Part shown: in pieces, positions 27,601 through 42,800 of the stretch
How positions within the stretch are numbered: the stretch's first letter is position 1
Layout: each line of letters begins with the position of its first letter
From: Pteria penguin
Taxonomy: Eukaryota > Mollusca > Bivalvia > Pterioida > Pteriidae
NCBI GenBank assembly: GCA_035048485.1
Contig: CM068590.1
Span: 16,835,798 to 16,899,797 of the forward strand
Direction: 5' to 3'
Length of the DNA: 64,000 bases
Made by a program: the position numbers and the translations under genes
The notes under the pieces: model-generated
What the model was told of the DNA's origin: nothing
Database searches by the model: none
The model's input: the letters and a program-made list of their open reading frames with translations, nothing else

Positions 27601-30600
27601 GGTAAAGGTAAGCATTGTTTATTTCCATCAAGTCATTTCGACTTTTAACATTTCTGCTTGTACCATTTTGATTGGCATTTCCTAACATGACTGAATTTGT
27701 GTTCATGTGTTCATTTTGAACATCAAAATTTTGCATTGAACTATTACAGTTCTGTATGCCATATTGTCTGTCTGCATGTCCTATTTGCATTGGGTTATTA
27801 TAACCATCTAGCGTGCCTTGATTAGTTTGCAAAGGGTAATTGTTACCATCAAAATTGCATTCAAAGGCATTAGTTACGTGCTGATTTTGCCCAGAATAAC
27901 TGCTGTGATCCATATATCCAATGTAACGATGGTTTCCATAACCATTCTGGGTTGCTAATGAACTTCTGTTTTGTACCAAACCATTACGGTTCTCAATATT
28001 GCGTGCTTGTGGGTAATTTCTACCCTCAAAACCATTGCAGTTTTTCCTAGAAAATTTCTCTCTATTGTTTGTTACATTATAACCATTATGATTCTCAAAA
28101 CGAGTTTCATCATGTGGGTAATTATTACCAACTGAACCATTTTGTGTGCGCTCTGTCACAGGGTAATTATTACCATCTGGACAAAAATTTCCTAAGCCGT
28201 GTGAGCTTGTTGTCCCTCTTGGGCCTCTTGTTGCATCCTCTATATTTTGCCTTTGATGAGACTCTTGCATATCAAAATCAACCGACGCGGAATTTACATC
28301 ATTAGAATCATTTCGACTCTGATGCCGCGATTTCACTGGAAATACATGTCACGGGACTGTACGTTTCCATCCTACTCGGAAGCCTCCTTTCGGGACTGCG
28401 TTCCCTAATGTCCATATCTTGAATTTCCAAAGGACCCCGTCTACTGTTTACTAGATCTACTCTAACCTGAGGACTTTGTAATTTTCTATTTCTCAACATC
28501 ATTTCCATAATATAAAAAATTTACAAAATCCTACAAAATGCCAAATGATTGTCTCACTCTTGCTTTATCTTACAAAAATGACAAAAATCTTTTTGCAAAA
28601 ATGTAAACTTTTAACTGCTGCCACCAATGTCCTGAACGAACTTTCCTGAGGCCAATTAATCCACTGATAAAAACAGAGTGAGGCTTTGCTATATTGTTGA
28701 AATATTTATTATCTTATTCTATCAGAAATTAGCACAATTTACTAGTTGGCATTAAATAATTAAATACACAATTTACAACAACATTCAATAATTTACATAA
28801 ATATGAAGCCAGATTCCAGGCACCGTCCGTCTGTATAACACTCGTCCAGCCACAGAATTTGTAAGGGATGGGGAAATTCTCTACTAAATATTTATTATAA
28901 CTATGTATATATTTATATATAAACGAAACTAGAGCTCTCTATAAACAATATAAACAATGTCTTTATCAAAATTACAGTTATTCCTACTGAAGCATTTCGC
29001 TCCTCGCTGAAACCTACAAAAGCATTACGTTTTCCGTAAAATCATACTGTAGAAGCATTTCGCTACTACAATATTCCTATAATTAATGCAAACTTAATAT
29101 AAACTTGTAATATTTAATTCCGAACTATGACAAAGTCAAAATGCCGAGACAATCTGCCTCCGACGCCTACAACAAGAGAAAATTATCTCCTTGTTCGATA
29201 AGACGATAATTTGCTTCTATTAATACTCTAAATGTACTTTACTAAAGGTATTCCCTACTCTAAATAAACATAAATGATGTGGATATTTACCCTGTGGCGA
29301 TTGGACGACCCACTGTGTTGCTTACGCAATCGACAGAATTAACGGAATCCCCGATTCAAACTTCACGCCGCTATTTATACCGGCGACCTGGCCAAAAATA
29401 ATCTCGTAAAAACTGTGACAACAATGAATACACAGGTTACGAAAGCTAATGAGTCATTAATCATCGACAAGATACATTAGCATAGATTCTACAGAATATG
29501 TTAAACATATCACATTAAATTTAGAAAGTGCTCAAATGAATATTTTACTTCTGTTTTGAGATTATTCTTTTGTCAACAATGGCCAACGGTCAGAACGCAG
29601 AATCTCCCGGCAAAATTGATAGCACTGTTCATACAAGAAAAATGGCATTTGGTACTATAAAACCACGTAAATGTAAACAATTACGACTAGTAGTCACACA
29701 TGGTAAGCAATATTATGTACAATATAGGTTCTGCAATGCATTTAGCAATATGTAAACAAAACAGAGGCAATTCGGTAAACTTGCAGACGATGCATACTCC
29801 ACTTTCACCACAACTACCAGCTCAAAACCATGCTATTAAATGTATTGTAATGTGATTTTCGGGACTTTCGGTCTATAGCAAATTCTGAACAAATTATCAA
29901 GCAAGCGAAGTTTCAACCTCATGACTTAATAAAAACATATTCTTGTCTCGTGAACGCTGGTATTTCTACATACCTCTGCTCTTTTAATAACTCTGAATTT
30001 TGTCCTATTAAACGACTCTTATAAATATTTGACTTGCAATGAGATTTGTAATGTCATCATCTTTCTCATGAACAATTTTAAGTGCAATTGAATGGCAGGA
30101 TATATAGACAAATAGTGGGAATTCCTATGGGCACCAACTGCACCCCTCTTGTGAGAAACCTATTTTTGTTTTGATGTGAGAAATATTTGATGATTCAACT
30201 TCAAAGACCTATACGTTTTGAACTTATTGCCAAGTGTAACAACACATCTAGATATACTTACAATCGATAATCCTGAGTTTGAAAACTACATTAAAGACAT
30301 TTATCCTCCGGAACTTCTACTTAATTAACTTAATTAAGCCAAAAAATCTAATTAAGAATCACCCCTTTTGCACCCTCAATATCAAGATTAATGACAACAA
30401 CTAAAGACACACTTGTATTTACGATAAACATGAAGACGGATTTCCTATGGTTCACTTTTATGGTTAGATTGTGATGTTCCTAGTCTCCCATCATATGGTA
30501 TTTACATTTCGTAATCGGTATAATGTAGTTTTTCATAGATACCTTTTTGAATGTGTACGCGGTAATTTCCTTTGTTATATTACATATGAAAGACTTTTAA

Positions 30601-33600
30601 CTTTTAATGCTTTGGCATTTTGGAAAAAAAGTAAATCAACTAAAATTGTTCACACGGGAAAAATATCATTGTGGAAGGGAATGGAATAAGAATAAATTTT
30701 TTCATCGACTAACAGTCACATTGAGTGAAGGTCATGAGACTCTTACATCATAACAAAAGATTAATAAATATGAAGACCCGAAATTACTGTACACAAGGGG
30801 TAGTAAAGGTTAATTAATTGTAAAAAAGGTAAAATTTGAAGGTCAATTTCACAGGGTCAAATCATTACATAAGGTGAAACCTTTCATCAAACGCAGATTA
30901 TAAAGTGTCAAAACAGCTACTCGTACCGTTAAAAAATATTGTGAATAGTAAGAAGTTCAAAAGCATATTCAAAAAGTAGTGCAAACGTAACAGAGTAAAA
31001 TATTTTGGAATCACTTGGTATATACATCCCAAGCACTACGCATGTAAAATTTCAAATCCATTTTATTGCTCATTTTGAGGATATAATCCTTTAAAACTTA
31101 AATTCAGATACCTGCGCTGACATTTAGAATTCAAGATCAATTGGACTTCTCCTTGTGACAGGATACGTTTGTGTACAAAATTTAACTTCGGCGTTTTTGA
31201 ATAGAATTCAGTTATGGTACAGACAACGCATTTAGTTTTGCAAGTTAATTAACTTGGACCTTTACTTCCAAACGCCAAGGCACATCCTTGACAGACGGGG
31301 AGTCTGTGTGTAAGGTAATTCGACCAAAGGTGTAAAGGGAATTCTTTTATGATCTGGAAACCAAGTTCAGGTATTTAACTCCAGATCAATATAGCACTTT
31401 ATTGGCCATCGGGAAATCCGTGTTTGAAGATTCGCTTGGTGTTAAAATAATATCGCTGTGGTCCGAAAATCACATTTAGTTATCTATGCTGTGACATTTT
31501 GACCTCCAATCAATAGAGCAGAACCTTGACTGACATGAAGTCTCCGCGAAGTTTCCTGACCAAAAGTGTAAAGGGGATTCAGTCATGGCCCGGAAATCAT
31601 ATTGACTTATACATGCTCTGTAGACCTGACCTTTGACATTTTTACCTTCAAGTCAAGAGGGATCATCCATGACTGACGGGTAATCTACTTATAACGTTTC
31701 CCGTACTTAATCATACAAAAAGACGGAGAGATAGACTGGGTGATACATATTACAGTCACACTTTGTTTGCTGGACATATAAGAATATGAATCACGCTATA
31801 TTGAGTATACGTAAAGAGTTGAAATCCGTCAAAGTTGAAGGGACTAGAGCAAATATTTCGACTAAATCGGAATTCCAGGTAAACGTCAGCTGTTTACATA
31901 ACCATTTTTATCATTCTTATAAACATATGAATATACATGTATTGTTTATCTGATTTCTTTTGTATATTACGCCAATGTAATGCATGCATCGATCGATTTA
32001 ATCCTAACTAACATTCGTCCTCTTAATGACATTTCTTTAATTGACGAAACAGGACGTAAAAGAAAAAAGAGGAGTTACCGGCTCAGTTATGTGGCAGAAG
32101 TCACCATGGAGCTATACAATACATGAATATAAATAATATAATAGAACATTTAACACATTACAAAAATATTTGATTGTAGTGCAATTACGATACCGACTTA
32201 GGACGGTCATTTAATTTGACAAAAGCCAAACAAATGGTCTGGTTATCCGGTTTACGGGCCCACCTTCCCACTCACCGTAACAGCAGAACAATCAAAAGAC
32301 GTACATTTAAAAATTTATAAATAATCCTCCATGTAAAGAACAAGAGTCAACAGGTATCGCATATTGAGAGGTCATAAAAATATAAACACGTAAGGTATTG
32401 TAAAACACATAATGGTAAATTACAATTCTAGTAATCAATGTGAATCAAACTATTTAGATCTTGACAAGGAATGGCGTTCACTTGTTGTACGCGTCCACTT
32501 AGAGTTTTACATAATGCCGGAGTCTTCCAAGAGAAGAGGTCCTAAACATTTCGAACGTAATGTGATTTATAATGGTTTGGTTTTATCTACGCGATAATAC
32601 AAAGTTTTAGTGATATATTATCAATACTATATATCAGATCAATATCAGCAACAAAGTTCACTAACGAAACAGACATAGATGAACTTTTATCCAATAATTT
32701 ATCACAGCAATAATCATAATAAAACAAACCATCGAAATATAAGACTTACTAAGCTACGGAAAATGAATTTTGAAGGGATAAATTTTAAGAGATATCATTC
32801 ATGCAAAGTCACCTGTCATTTCTGTGGAAGATATATTAAATAGATGTTTCATTATCAAAATGCATATATTCTACATTGACATTTATCAATGATGATTCCC
32901 TACCATGAAGATAATATCTATCAGTTTCACATTGTTTTGACAGCGTTTCCCATTCAGAAAAGAGTCTTTAACTTTGGAGACATATAGTCAGAATATGTCT
33001 CAACAAAGAATATCATATAACGTTCTAGATAACGAGATATCACATTCTATGATAGTGGCTTCGTATTAACCGTAGAATTTCTTCGGTGACAATCTTAATC
33101 TACGACTTACACAAACATTGCTGATTAGTTGTATGTGAAAGTCGTTTTGCACTCAGAATAAAGTCATTGTAATTTGAACCTTTATTAAGGTCGCACATAA
33201 TTTCACGTCGATATTTAGAAATTTATACATGTATATTCATACATATGTATGCATTTACCACAACGCAAACCTTATTTATAGTGGTTTTGCTTCCATTCTC
33301 CCATATCCTGTTATTGTCTTTGTAATTCATTACAGATCGCACGCATCAGATAAATCAGAATAAAAGTAAATATAGCAGTAGTTAAGAAAAATAGTTGATT
33401 GTCTGATGAAATCAAAAGGCTTCAATAGTATGCAACAAGTCTGATAAAATATCACCTGCAATGGGGTTTTCTCGCAATGAAAATCTCAATCCATCTTCAC
33501 CCGTTGTTAATATCGTTGTTGTAAAACTCAAAACACTTTGAATTGTTATGTTTGCATACATAGGTTTTCCAACATTGTATAGTCTTTTCCTAATTTGCCA

Positions 33601-36600
33601 CTGCCCAAGTTCTGGATCCTATTGAAGTAATAGTGTCATAGATTTTCTATTCATTATGTCAAAATGATTCACTCAGAGAAGTAAATTATAAACATATGAT
33701 TGACTGATTAGTGTTTTACGTCACTCCACGATTATTTCACGTATATGTTGACGGCATCTGCCTGATGCATTGCATACAAATTTAGACCTTTGCAACGGAC
33801 CCACCCGAAGCAGTGAGGGATCTTTTACGTGCCACGCCTACCGTGACACAGGACCTCGGTATTTACTGTCTCATCCGAAAGACAGAACACCGGTGCACCC
33901 TGGGAGGGAGTCGAACCCAGGACTTCTCGATCACAAGCCGAACACCTTATCCACTAGGCATATAATATAAATATATGAATGTATCTATATGTGCGTGTGT
34001 ACTAGAGCTTGTACGTATTGTTATAGAAGTTTTAAATGAAATCTATATGTAAATGGTGGATTCTGAAGAAAACACAGATCTCCAAACAATGAAGACATCA
34101 GTTACCCACGAGGAGTTAGTATCTCCATTTATTTAGTCAAACAAATGATTTCAAAAACAAATTTTGCATTGTAATGATACATAAAAAGACACTTCTCTGT
34201 ATTTATCTATTTACTTCCTCTGTAGAATGCTTTAAAGGTAAATCTGCCTATTGCGCATCAAGAGCGATAAGTTAACGTTGTTAGATTCTAAATGGCGCCG
34301 CGTTACAAGGGACGCTTCTTCACGTTCAAACAAAAACAAAATCTGTTACACGCCGAAATAAACCTTTGCCTAGCAAAGCAAGCTCAAAATATGCCATATC
34401 CTAACAAATTTAATGATGTTATACTGCCATGAATTGAAGGAAAACGGCTAATAATAGAGCCCACTGAAGTTATCAAACGAATGATCGAATGATGCATTGG
34501 CTGCATATTAGAAGTAGATGCTCACTAGAACCGTGCACGAGACAAGCAGTGGGCTGCATCTATGTGTATATCCTATGCGAGATGCTGAACAAAGTTAACA
34601 CCGGCAAAATCCACTACCAGGAATCAAAGAGAAAAAACGCGGCCAATTTTTAATATTAATTCCAAAACAGTAATTTGTGGACGGCGCTTATGAGGTTCAA
34701 TTTTCCGGTGTCTGTCTGTATTTCTCTCCTTGACTAGTTTCTTTTGTAATAACACCTTAATACTATCAAAGCTACCACAGACGAAATGCGCGTTTCTCCA
34801 TCAATCTGTTTTACGATTAAATCACTCAAAAAAGCAAGTACAGATGTATAAAATTTTATCATTGAAAAACCATTAAGTGAAAATGCAAATCGGTCACCAC
34901 CGTCATATGGTGTGTCTTTTTGGCGCAGTGGTAACGACCGTTGGTTTCAGTCTATGCTAAGAAAAATATTGCGAAATCTAAAATAAATCAACAGAATTAT
35001 TTTAGCAATTAGAGGACAGAGGAAAAATGTTCCAAAATGTTTTTTTTATTGTTCCCCCTAGATGGCGCGGCTGATTTGTTGAAGGGGTGCGAGGTGCCCC
35101 TTTATTTTCTCTTCGGAATTGAATTAAGTATAGATTCGATATGCATCATTTACTTCTTGTAAGCAGTTTTAATAGGCATATTTACCTTTAACTAATAGAT
35201 AAATAATTCATATATTAACATCTCAAAGGGACGGTATCAAAAATGTAAAATACGAAAGTAACTTGTGTCACAAGACTATTTCACTAATAACAATGTAACA
35301 CGGTAAACATTCACGGACCCCTGGAATTGAGACGTGAGACCAGGTGTGCGGGAGGAGTGAACGCCTCCTGTTTGGATAGTCATACCCGCCGTGAATACCC
35401 TTCCATGCAGAGGAAACAAATATGATTCACACATACTTACTTCTGACTGATTCGTTTTAAATAATAAAAAAAGATTTGTAATATTATCAATTTTAACTCA
35501 TTTTAAGAAATATTATTCATCTGATTTACCGCAATGGAAAATATCCCAATATTGTCTTTAACGATGTAGAAGAAACTTGCTTTTCCTGCAGAAATGTCTG
35601 TTAAAGTTCCTACAAGGAATCTAATCTATATTAATAATTCACATCAAAATACATTTAATTATTTTCGACATTTAGAGAGCTCTTTTTAATAATAAGTAAC
35701 CTTTTACAACTTACCCAGACAACAACGTGCTAGTTACTCTCGCACTGTACATTTTAAAGCAATGTAATCTGTACGGGCTCCGTTTGAATGTAGGGAATTT
35801 ACAGTAACACAAAATATCTGCTGAGACAACCACATCCCTATGGCCCCATGGCTATATAAATTACCAGCAAAATCATTTAAGACTTATCATATGACAACAA
35901 GAAGGCAGGAAATACTTGTTTTATCAAAAATAATTGTTATCCCGAAATGTGCCTTAACCTTCTTATATTTGAAACTAAATTTTATTTCGAAGTATGATAT
36001 AAAATTAAATATGCATAACTGTTACCATCCGGTTTTATAAGTGCTACTCCGGTATTGGTTTGTAAACCTTCTATTCGGACTTGAAGAATTGAGAGGTTAC
36101 GTTCCACTTCAAAGATGCTTTCGTCCGTCGAAGAGTTCATATACAAAACATATGCAAGTATTTCAGCCGAAGGCAGATTTTTCTGCAAATAAAAAAAGAA
36201 AAGATATTTAAGAAATGTCCTAGACGAACGAAGAATACACAGCACATTTATAATTTTTGTGATATATATATACTGAATTTTCCTATATGAATTGCACTTA
36301 CTGCAACAACTTTCTCTACCACATCTGCTATCTCAGATTTTGTAGTGCGATGTACTTCCCCTCCAGTTTGCTGGGCAATTTGATCATACAAAGCTGAAGT
36401 CGACCGAGTAGATCGTCCTATATGTGTGGCAACTAAATAGATAAGTCAAAACTTTGTTGTAACAGACTGTAATCTTTATATCATAATTCATATCTGTATT
36501 AAAAGCGATTGCGATTATTACATGCACTTGTTCTGGTCTTTTACATTTTGTTTTAAGACAATTAACACGGTGAGTATTTTTCTCCCTAAACTGGAAAATA

Positions 36601-39600
36601 AACTGCTTCTCTACATTCTGACTTAATGAGATATACATTGTTTTATCGTTTGATAAAGTCCATGTACAATTCCAATATGAGGAAAAGGAAGGACATAACG
36701 ATATTTTCAGGAGGGGTGTTGGTTTGGGAACTTAATCAAAGTACACTACGTGATTATTTTTATCCAATAAATTTCGAAAGTCCGCACAATAATAGCTATA
36801 TATTTGAATAAATGAGTTCCTAATTGAATATTTTGTATGGTTCCCTATGCGTTGGTATATGATCCCTATTGGTAAATCACCTATCGTAAATGAGTATATG
36901 TTTCACTATGTCTATAAATGCTGTGGATATATCTTTTCTAATATTCTAATATTCCCTATTGTATTAAATACTCTAAACAAAAGATAATTGTAATTAAAAA
37001 TGGGTAAATTGTTTGATGGTGGTTGATTTATGATAATAATTTATATCGATATTCAACACTATTTTGTTATATATCCCAATACTATGGATGTGCGATGTGT
37101 CAATAACCTAGATTTGACAGAGGATTCTCACCAAAACGCTTCCTTCTAGAACATGTCCCAGTTAGTATGAAAGTAAGTTTTATTTCTTTAGCAATAGCGT
37201 CCTGAATGACTTCTGCTATCCTAGAGCTGTCCTTTGCATCAGCATCAGTAAAAATATACACAATAGAACCTGGGAGAGAGTTTCTTATTGCTGTAAATAA
37301 CAAACAAGATATATTTATATACATATTAAATTTCAGTAAAATATTCGTGCATGTGAAAGAACGTTTTATGTTTTCATTTTAATTTAGCTGAAAAAAAAAA
37401 CATCATAGAAGATTCCCTCTATATGTATATACATAAGTGTAGAAAAGATCATGTTGTGCTTACCTGTGATGATTCCACTGAACGAGTATTCAGGGCAGTC
37501 ACCTCCGCCATTTTCTGTCAATTTTTCTAATTCGTTCACAAGAGCATATCCATTATCCGTTACAAAGTGAGTTGTCAAATACTCTAAAGAAATTAATTTA
37601 TAAGATTGGATTTTCGAGGTTGGCATTTATATTGCACTTTGTTGTTGTTAAACAATGGGACTATAAACAGGTTGATGACACCAATGTAATGACTCTTGAA
37701 ATCTATGTCGATACCACCGTTACTTTGCATCGAACACATGAATCTTTATAATATTGCCTTTCTCGGCCTATATTTCATTTAGCTAGAAATTGTGAGATTT
37801 TCTTAATTAGTTGAATCAAACTTTGTTTTTCCTTACTTTCAACTTTTATGAAACATGGATAAATAATTCACGATGCAATAGTTAATATATATATATATGT
37901 ATATAATCTGAACATTTCTTTCCGTACGCCCTGCTCTGCTTTACAATACTATTTTATACTATATTATACCATGTTATACTATGTTATATCAAATATATTA
38001 TATATATATCATACCACACTATAAGGTTTAGTTAAAGTTGTATACCCTACAATTCGGTATAATTTAAAAAATTAGGGCATGTAAAACAAAAACTATATTT
38101 TTCTCGTATGGCTGAAGTTATCAACTTTGCGTTAATAACAGTTTTTGTTGCTTCAAACCTTCGGAGATATCAAAATAAAAAGAACATACTTCGTAAATAA
38201 AGAGGGTATTCCATAAATACAACTGTAACCTGACTTCGCGCATGCGCAGTGTAATCAAAACAAATACGACGAAGGGAGATTCCAATAACAATTTCAGTAA
38301 ATACTAACTTTAGCAGACTTGAATGCAAATTTTCAAAGTTACTCGTCAAGTTTATTTACCTCGCCCTCCATGATACGGCTTCCAAATTAGATCACGTGAT
38401 AAGTTGGTTGTAAACATTCTGTTTACAAACATCGCGTTTTAGACAGCCGTATCTCACTTAATACGACGAATTTGATAACAACATTTGCAAGGGCCTTTGT
38501 TAAATATGTTTTAGGCTTATACATATAATCAAAACAGTTTGGAATAAATTTACCCATAATATGCGAACATAGGGTATACGGCTTTAAATAATAACAATGC
38601 GAAATCCAGCCACATTTCCAAAGAATGTGTTTGCACCGAAGTCGAACATTATGATACTCTTGGAAGACCTACATTTAATTAGCCAAGTTAGTTTTGACAA
38701 AAGTTTCAAGTTTGGAATCCGCCAAGAAATAGAGGTTAATGACCTGTTACGTGATAAATAGCATTTGTAATAGGTATCACGTAGCTAAATATAAATGCTA
38801 CCTGTCCCTAACAGACAAGTCAGAAATAATACCAAATACAAAATTTAAGACAGGAAATAATCTCCTCGGGAATTCGAGCCGAAAAGTGAAAATAATATAA
38901 TTGGTGATGATAATTGTCATGCAGTATGTATGTACAAATTTTAGTAAAATAGACTTCATTCTTTCTAAATCAAGCGCCGTTCGCCAGAATCAAGATGTAA
39001 TACATACCATAAATGTTACCTAAATTTACAGGCTGGAAAATCAAATCTACTTGTACCAATGTGCTTAATTGTGAAATGTAATAGAACTTTAAGCACATGT
39101 ATATTGAAATCTACCATTATTGCTATACCTCAAATCATTCCACGTTAATTCTACCCTACCCTACCCTTCACCTCTGCTGTTACTGTCCTTCGGAATTCAA
39201 AACATTTTAGTAAGAAAAAAAAATAAGTAAAATCCCTAAATAAATGAACATATATTTTACTGCTTCATTCAGATTTACATAATGTTTCTCAATAATATAT
39301 CAGCTAATGGTACATTTGTATGATTGACAGTATGGTTCAATGGTTGGGGTGTTCGAGGTGTAAAGTCTTTCTTATGGAAATTATTAAAGTACTTACACTG
39401 AGTTTTTCAAAAGGTTATATTTGAGCATTCATTTGAAAATAAAGGAACCTGTAATTTAAACAAAATTGAAATAAATACCTGGATCATTGAAAGTCACTAA
39501 CACGTAGTTTTCGGGCGCTAATGGCGACCCCGCTGCTGAAGACACTATCTTCTTCCTTGTTGCAATAGCAGCATGTATATCGTCAGACATAGATCCAGTT

Positions 39601-39786
39601 GTATCGATGCAAAACGCCAATGACGCTTTTGTCAATGTCTCATACGACTTCAAAGATAATATTTTTGAAAGTTTTTCGAGGTCAATTTGGGAGGCAAGAC
39701 CTGTTTCTGTAAAATAATATTAATAACAATAATTATAGAAGAGGAAGAAGAATGATAACAAGAATAACAACAACAACAACAACAAC

Positions 39787-39824
<38 letters not shown>

Positions 39825-42800
39825 ATAAAATATAAGGATTTTGTAACAAAAATTAAATAAGTGTACTATATGTGCACAGAAACCGCCCTATTACATAAAA
39901 GAGTTAAAACATGTTTGTCAATCTACTTAAAACAAAATTTCTACTTCGCTCGTCGTTTCTGATCATCGCGGTAGGTTCTATCGCGACTTATCATTAAACG
40001 GTAGCGAATAAGAGCACTAATTTCAATTAGATTGACATGTTTATTTGATATATATATCAGATTCAACAAACCTGTTGTATGAAGTTTGAAACTATGAACA
40101 CTTCACTTTCGAAATCCATTATCTATTGATTGTAAGACACTTTAAGGCACATGTGTGAAATGATAAAAGCGGGAATTTATTCATCATGCAAATTCGTTAT
40201 TCTCTGATTTGGTACAAATGTTAAGTGTATATGATATATTTATTTGTAGAAAGTTAAAGATATTTAGGAAATATTTTGAAGACATGAGAAGAAATCGTAC
40301 TTGGGCTTTGAATATTTCATTTGTGGGTTCTTGTCAAAGTATCTCAGTTAGGCATACATACATGTATTTGCTCTAATTTGACTACAGAAGCACCATTCTA
40401 GAGTGATATATATATGTCAAAGGCAGACCAATGTCCATGGTCAAACAAGAAATTAACAGCTTTGAATATAGCACCGCTGTTTGTATATTTGTTACACATA
40501 TTTTTGAGTAATGCATACAGTATTTTATGATATAGAGTAAAGTTCTTTACGGTCTTTGTTTAGACGATGCCTTTAATAGATTACAACTTTGGGACTGTCT
40601 TTCCCATAATTGTAGAACTGCGTATATGAATATTGACCATATGATAAAATAAGAATTCAATATACCGTCATCCACAATTTTGATGCACGTTTTCGTGCAT
40701 ATAAATTTGTAGAGGACGGTATCTTGCTACTCAGGAGAGGGAAGTTGTCAATACTAAAACTGACATTGTCTTGTTTGTCTTAAAGGGAGGAGTATAAAGA
40801 TAAATGTCAGACCAGAAAGTGGAAATCCAGGTACCATGAAGAAAATGTGCTCTTAAAGTTGTACTTATTTATTCTGAAGCTTATAAGTATATATCATGCA
40901 TATCTCTGTCCTACGATTGGTTATTTAATAGACGATCTTCATATTTTACATGATATAAGCAGCCCAAGACCCAACATGCAACTCTTTGCCGGGGTTTTTA
41001 TTTTGACGTTATTATTTAAATTGTGACGTCACTATCTAGTTCTTTACCTCAAAATGAAAACTTCGGCAAAAAGCAACATGTCGGGTCTTGGGCCACTTAT
41101 ATCATGTAAAATATGAAGATCGTCTATTGTTACTGGTTTGCCCTTCAAATATTTGTGATATTCTTTTCCACAGTTTCGTCCTTGGGCACCGGATAAATAC
41201 GCAAAATTATTTTCGTATATTTATTCTTTTTTCCTCATTATAATCAAATAAGGAAATCAGCATTGCATACAACGTCTTCTCAGTAAAACAAAATTGTATT
41301 GTAGCGACCGTAAAATTTCCCCCGAAAATCACTCAAAATGACTGTGGTAATATTTTCACTTAGTACCGTGTCTCGGTATATGAAAGAACCTTAGTCTAAC
41401 GAAGTTCACTTATATGGTATTACAACATAAAGAAACCGACGAGACACAAGTTGTCGAAATGCACATCTGGTGCACAAAATTATTGCGTACTTATGTTATA
41501 GCCAATTTTGTAAATTGTTTGCAGAATATCGGTACATGTTTATACTTCACTGCGCCCTTCTCAGGTTGCAAAATCTCCTGTCATTATTTAAGCCTAATAA
41601 TAACCCCTTGCATTACGTATCATTTATTTCATAATGCAACACATTTTAAAAATTTCAAAGCAGTTGTGATTCAAGATCTCACACATTACCTTAACAAAAT
41701 TCACTGAAATAAAACTAACATTATTTTTTTTCCAAAATATCAACATTCCAATGAAGTAGGTACGCTCATATTTTTTTATAAATAGTTATTCATACTTAAA
41801 TCTTCTTAAATCTTCCTGTAAGAGATCATACATGTACATAATGATGAAATATGATTATCATTAACTTTCAATTCTGTAAATGTAGAGATTACTTTGCGTT
41901 TGTGTCCTGTATAAATTATAAGTACTGGAAAGAAAAAACGCAAATCTTTTTTTTCAATAGTAAATAAAATTTACCAACCTTTATCCGATATGAAGTGTGT
42001 TGTTGCAACTACTGCATATTCAGCGGCTATTTCATGCAGGTTAAAATGGGGTGAATAGTCTGCATTGTATCGTTCTTTATTTATTCCCCCCTTGGCAGGA
42101 ATTCTAGATGACATATCATATCTTCCTCCATGACTGCATTTCCCGGATCTACTATCAAAAGTCCCTGCAAAAATACAATTACTTGTTATCGATTCATATT
42201 CTTCATTGTTTATTTAAGTATCTAGCCCCCGGTTTATATACAATAATCACTTCATTTTTTGGTATACGGGTTCACCCGAAACTACAAATATTTCATTATA
42301 TACTGGAAACACAGGGTTTCGAAGTATAATAAGCAATTTATTACTTATAACACAATCAAGAACAAATAGCAATTTCGGATGTCAGGAGAAACAGAGTTAG
42401 GATCACTAATAACTGAGATGTAATGGCGTCCTGCTGGTTGGTCACAGTAGCCGAAAGTCCGTTGTTAGAAGATATACATTGGCCATATTATTACTTTGTA
42501 TAGTTTGCATACAGCTGTAGCAGTTTTGTGAGTCAGACAACTGAATGAGATAATTTTCTTTGCTGACATTTACTGAAGTAAACGCACAGTTATGTTCTTT
42601 GAAAACATTAACTTACTTGATGGTTTTATCACGTCTTGTCCGCTTCTGTATCCACTCGTCAATTTATTTGCGTGCATAATATTGTTTTCACATCCTGTTA
42701 AACTTAATATATAACAGTGTAGGGTAACGATTTTATCAATGCAAGAAATCTGATTTCTTCTCATTCAAAGAACATTGTAATTTAGCTGTCTTTAAAGCCC

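Larger units (their letters stand above)
19737..29812 (-). mobile_element. Full-length Ty3/gypsy LTR retrotransposon inside intron 12
   Basis: Two direct LTRs with TG...CA ends (19737-20806 and 28628-29812), identical 5-bp ACTAC flanks, a primer-binding site and a polypurine tract bound a 10,076-bp element read on the minus strand. Internal order is gag, zinc knuckle, protease, reverse transcriptase, RNase H, integrase with GPY/F module, then an accessory C2H2 frame. Protease-RT-RH-IN order is that of Ty3/gypsy (Metaviridae). It lies in the same orientation as the host gene. gag and pol are broken, so it is not autonomous now; short LTR differences and the perfect target-site duplication point to fairly recent insertion. 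Confidence 0.95.

Noticed and set aside
39150..39168. TACCC repeats resembling telomeric sequence
   Set aside because: Only three units; far too short.
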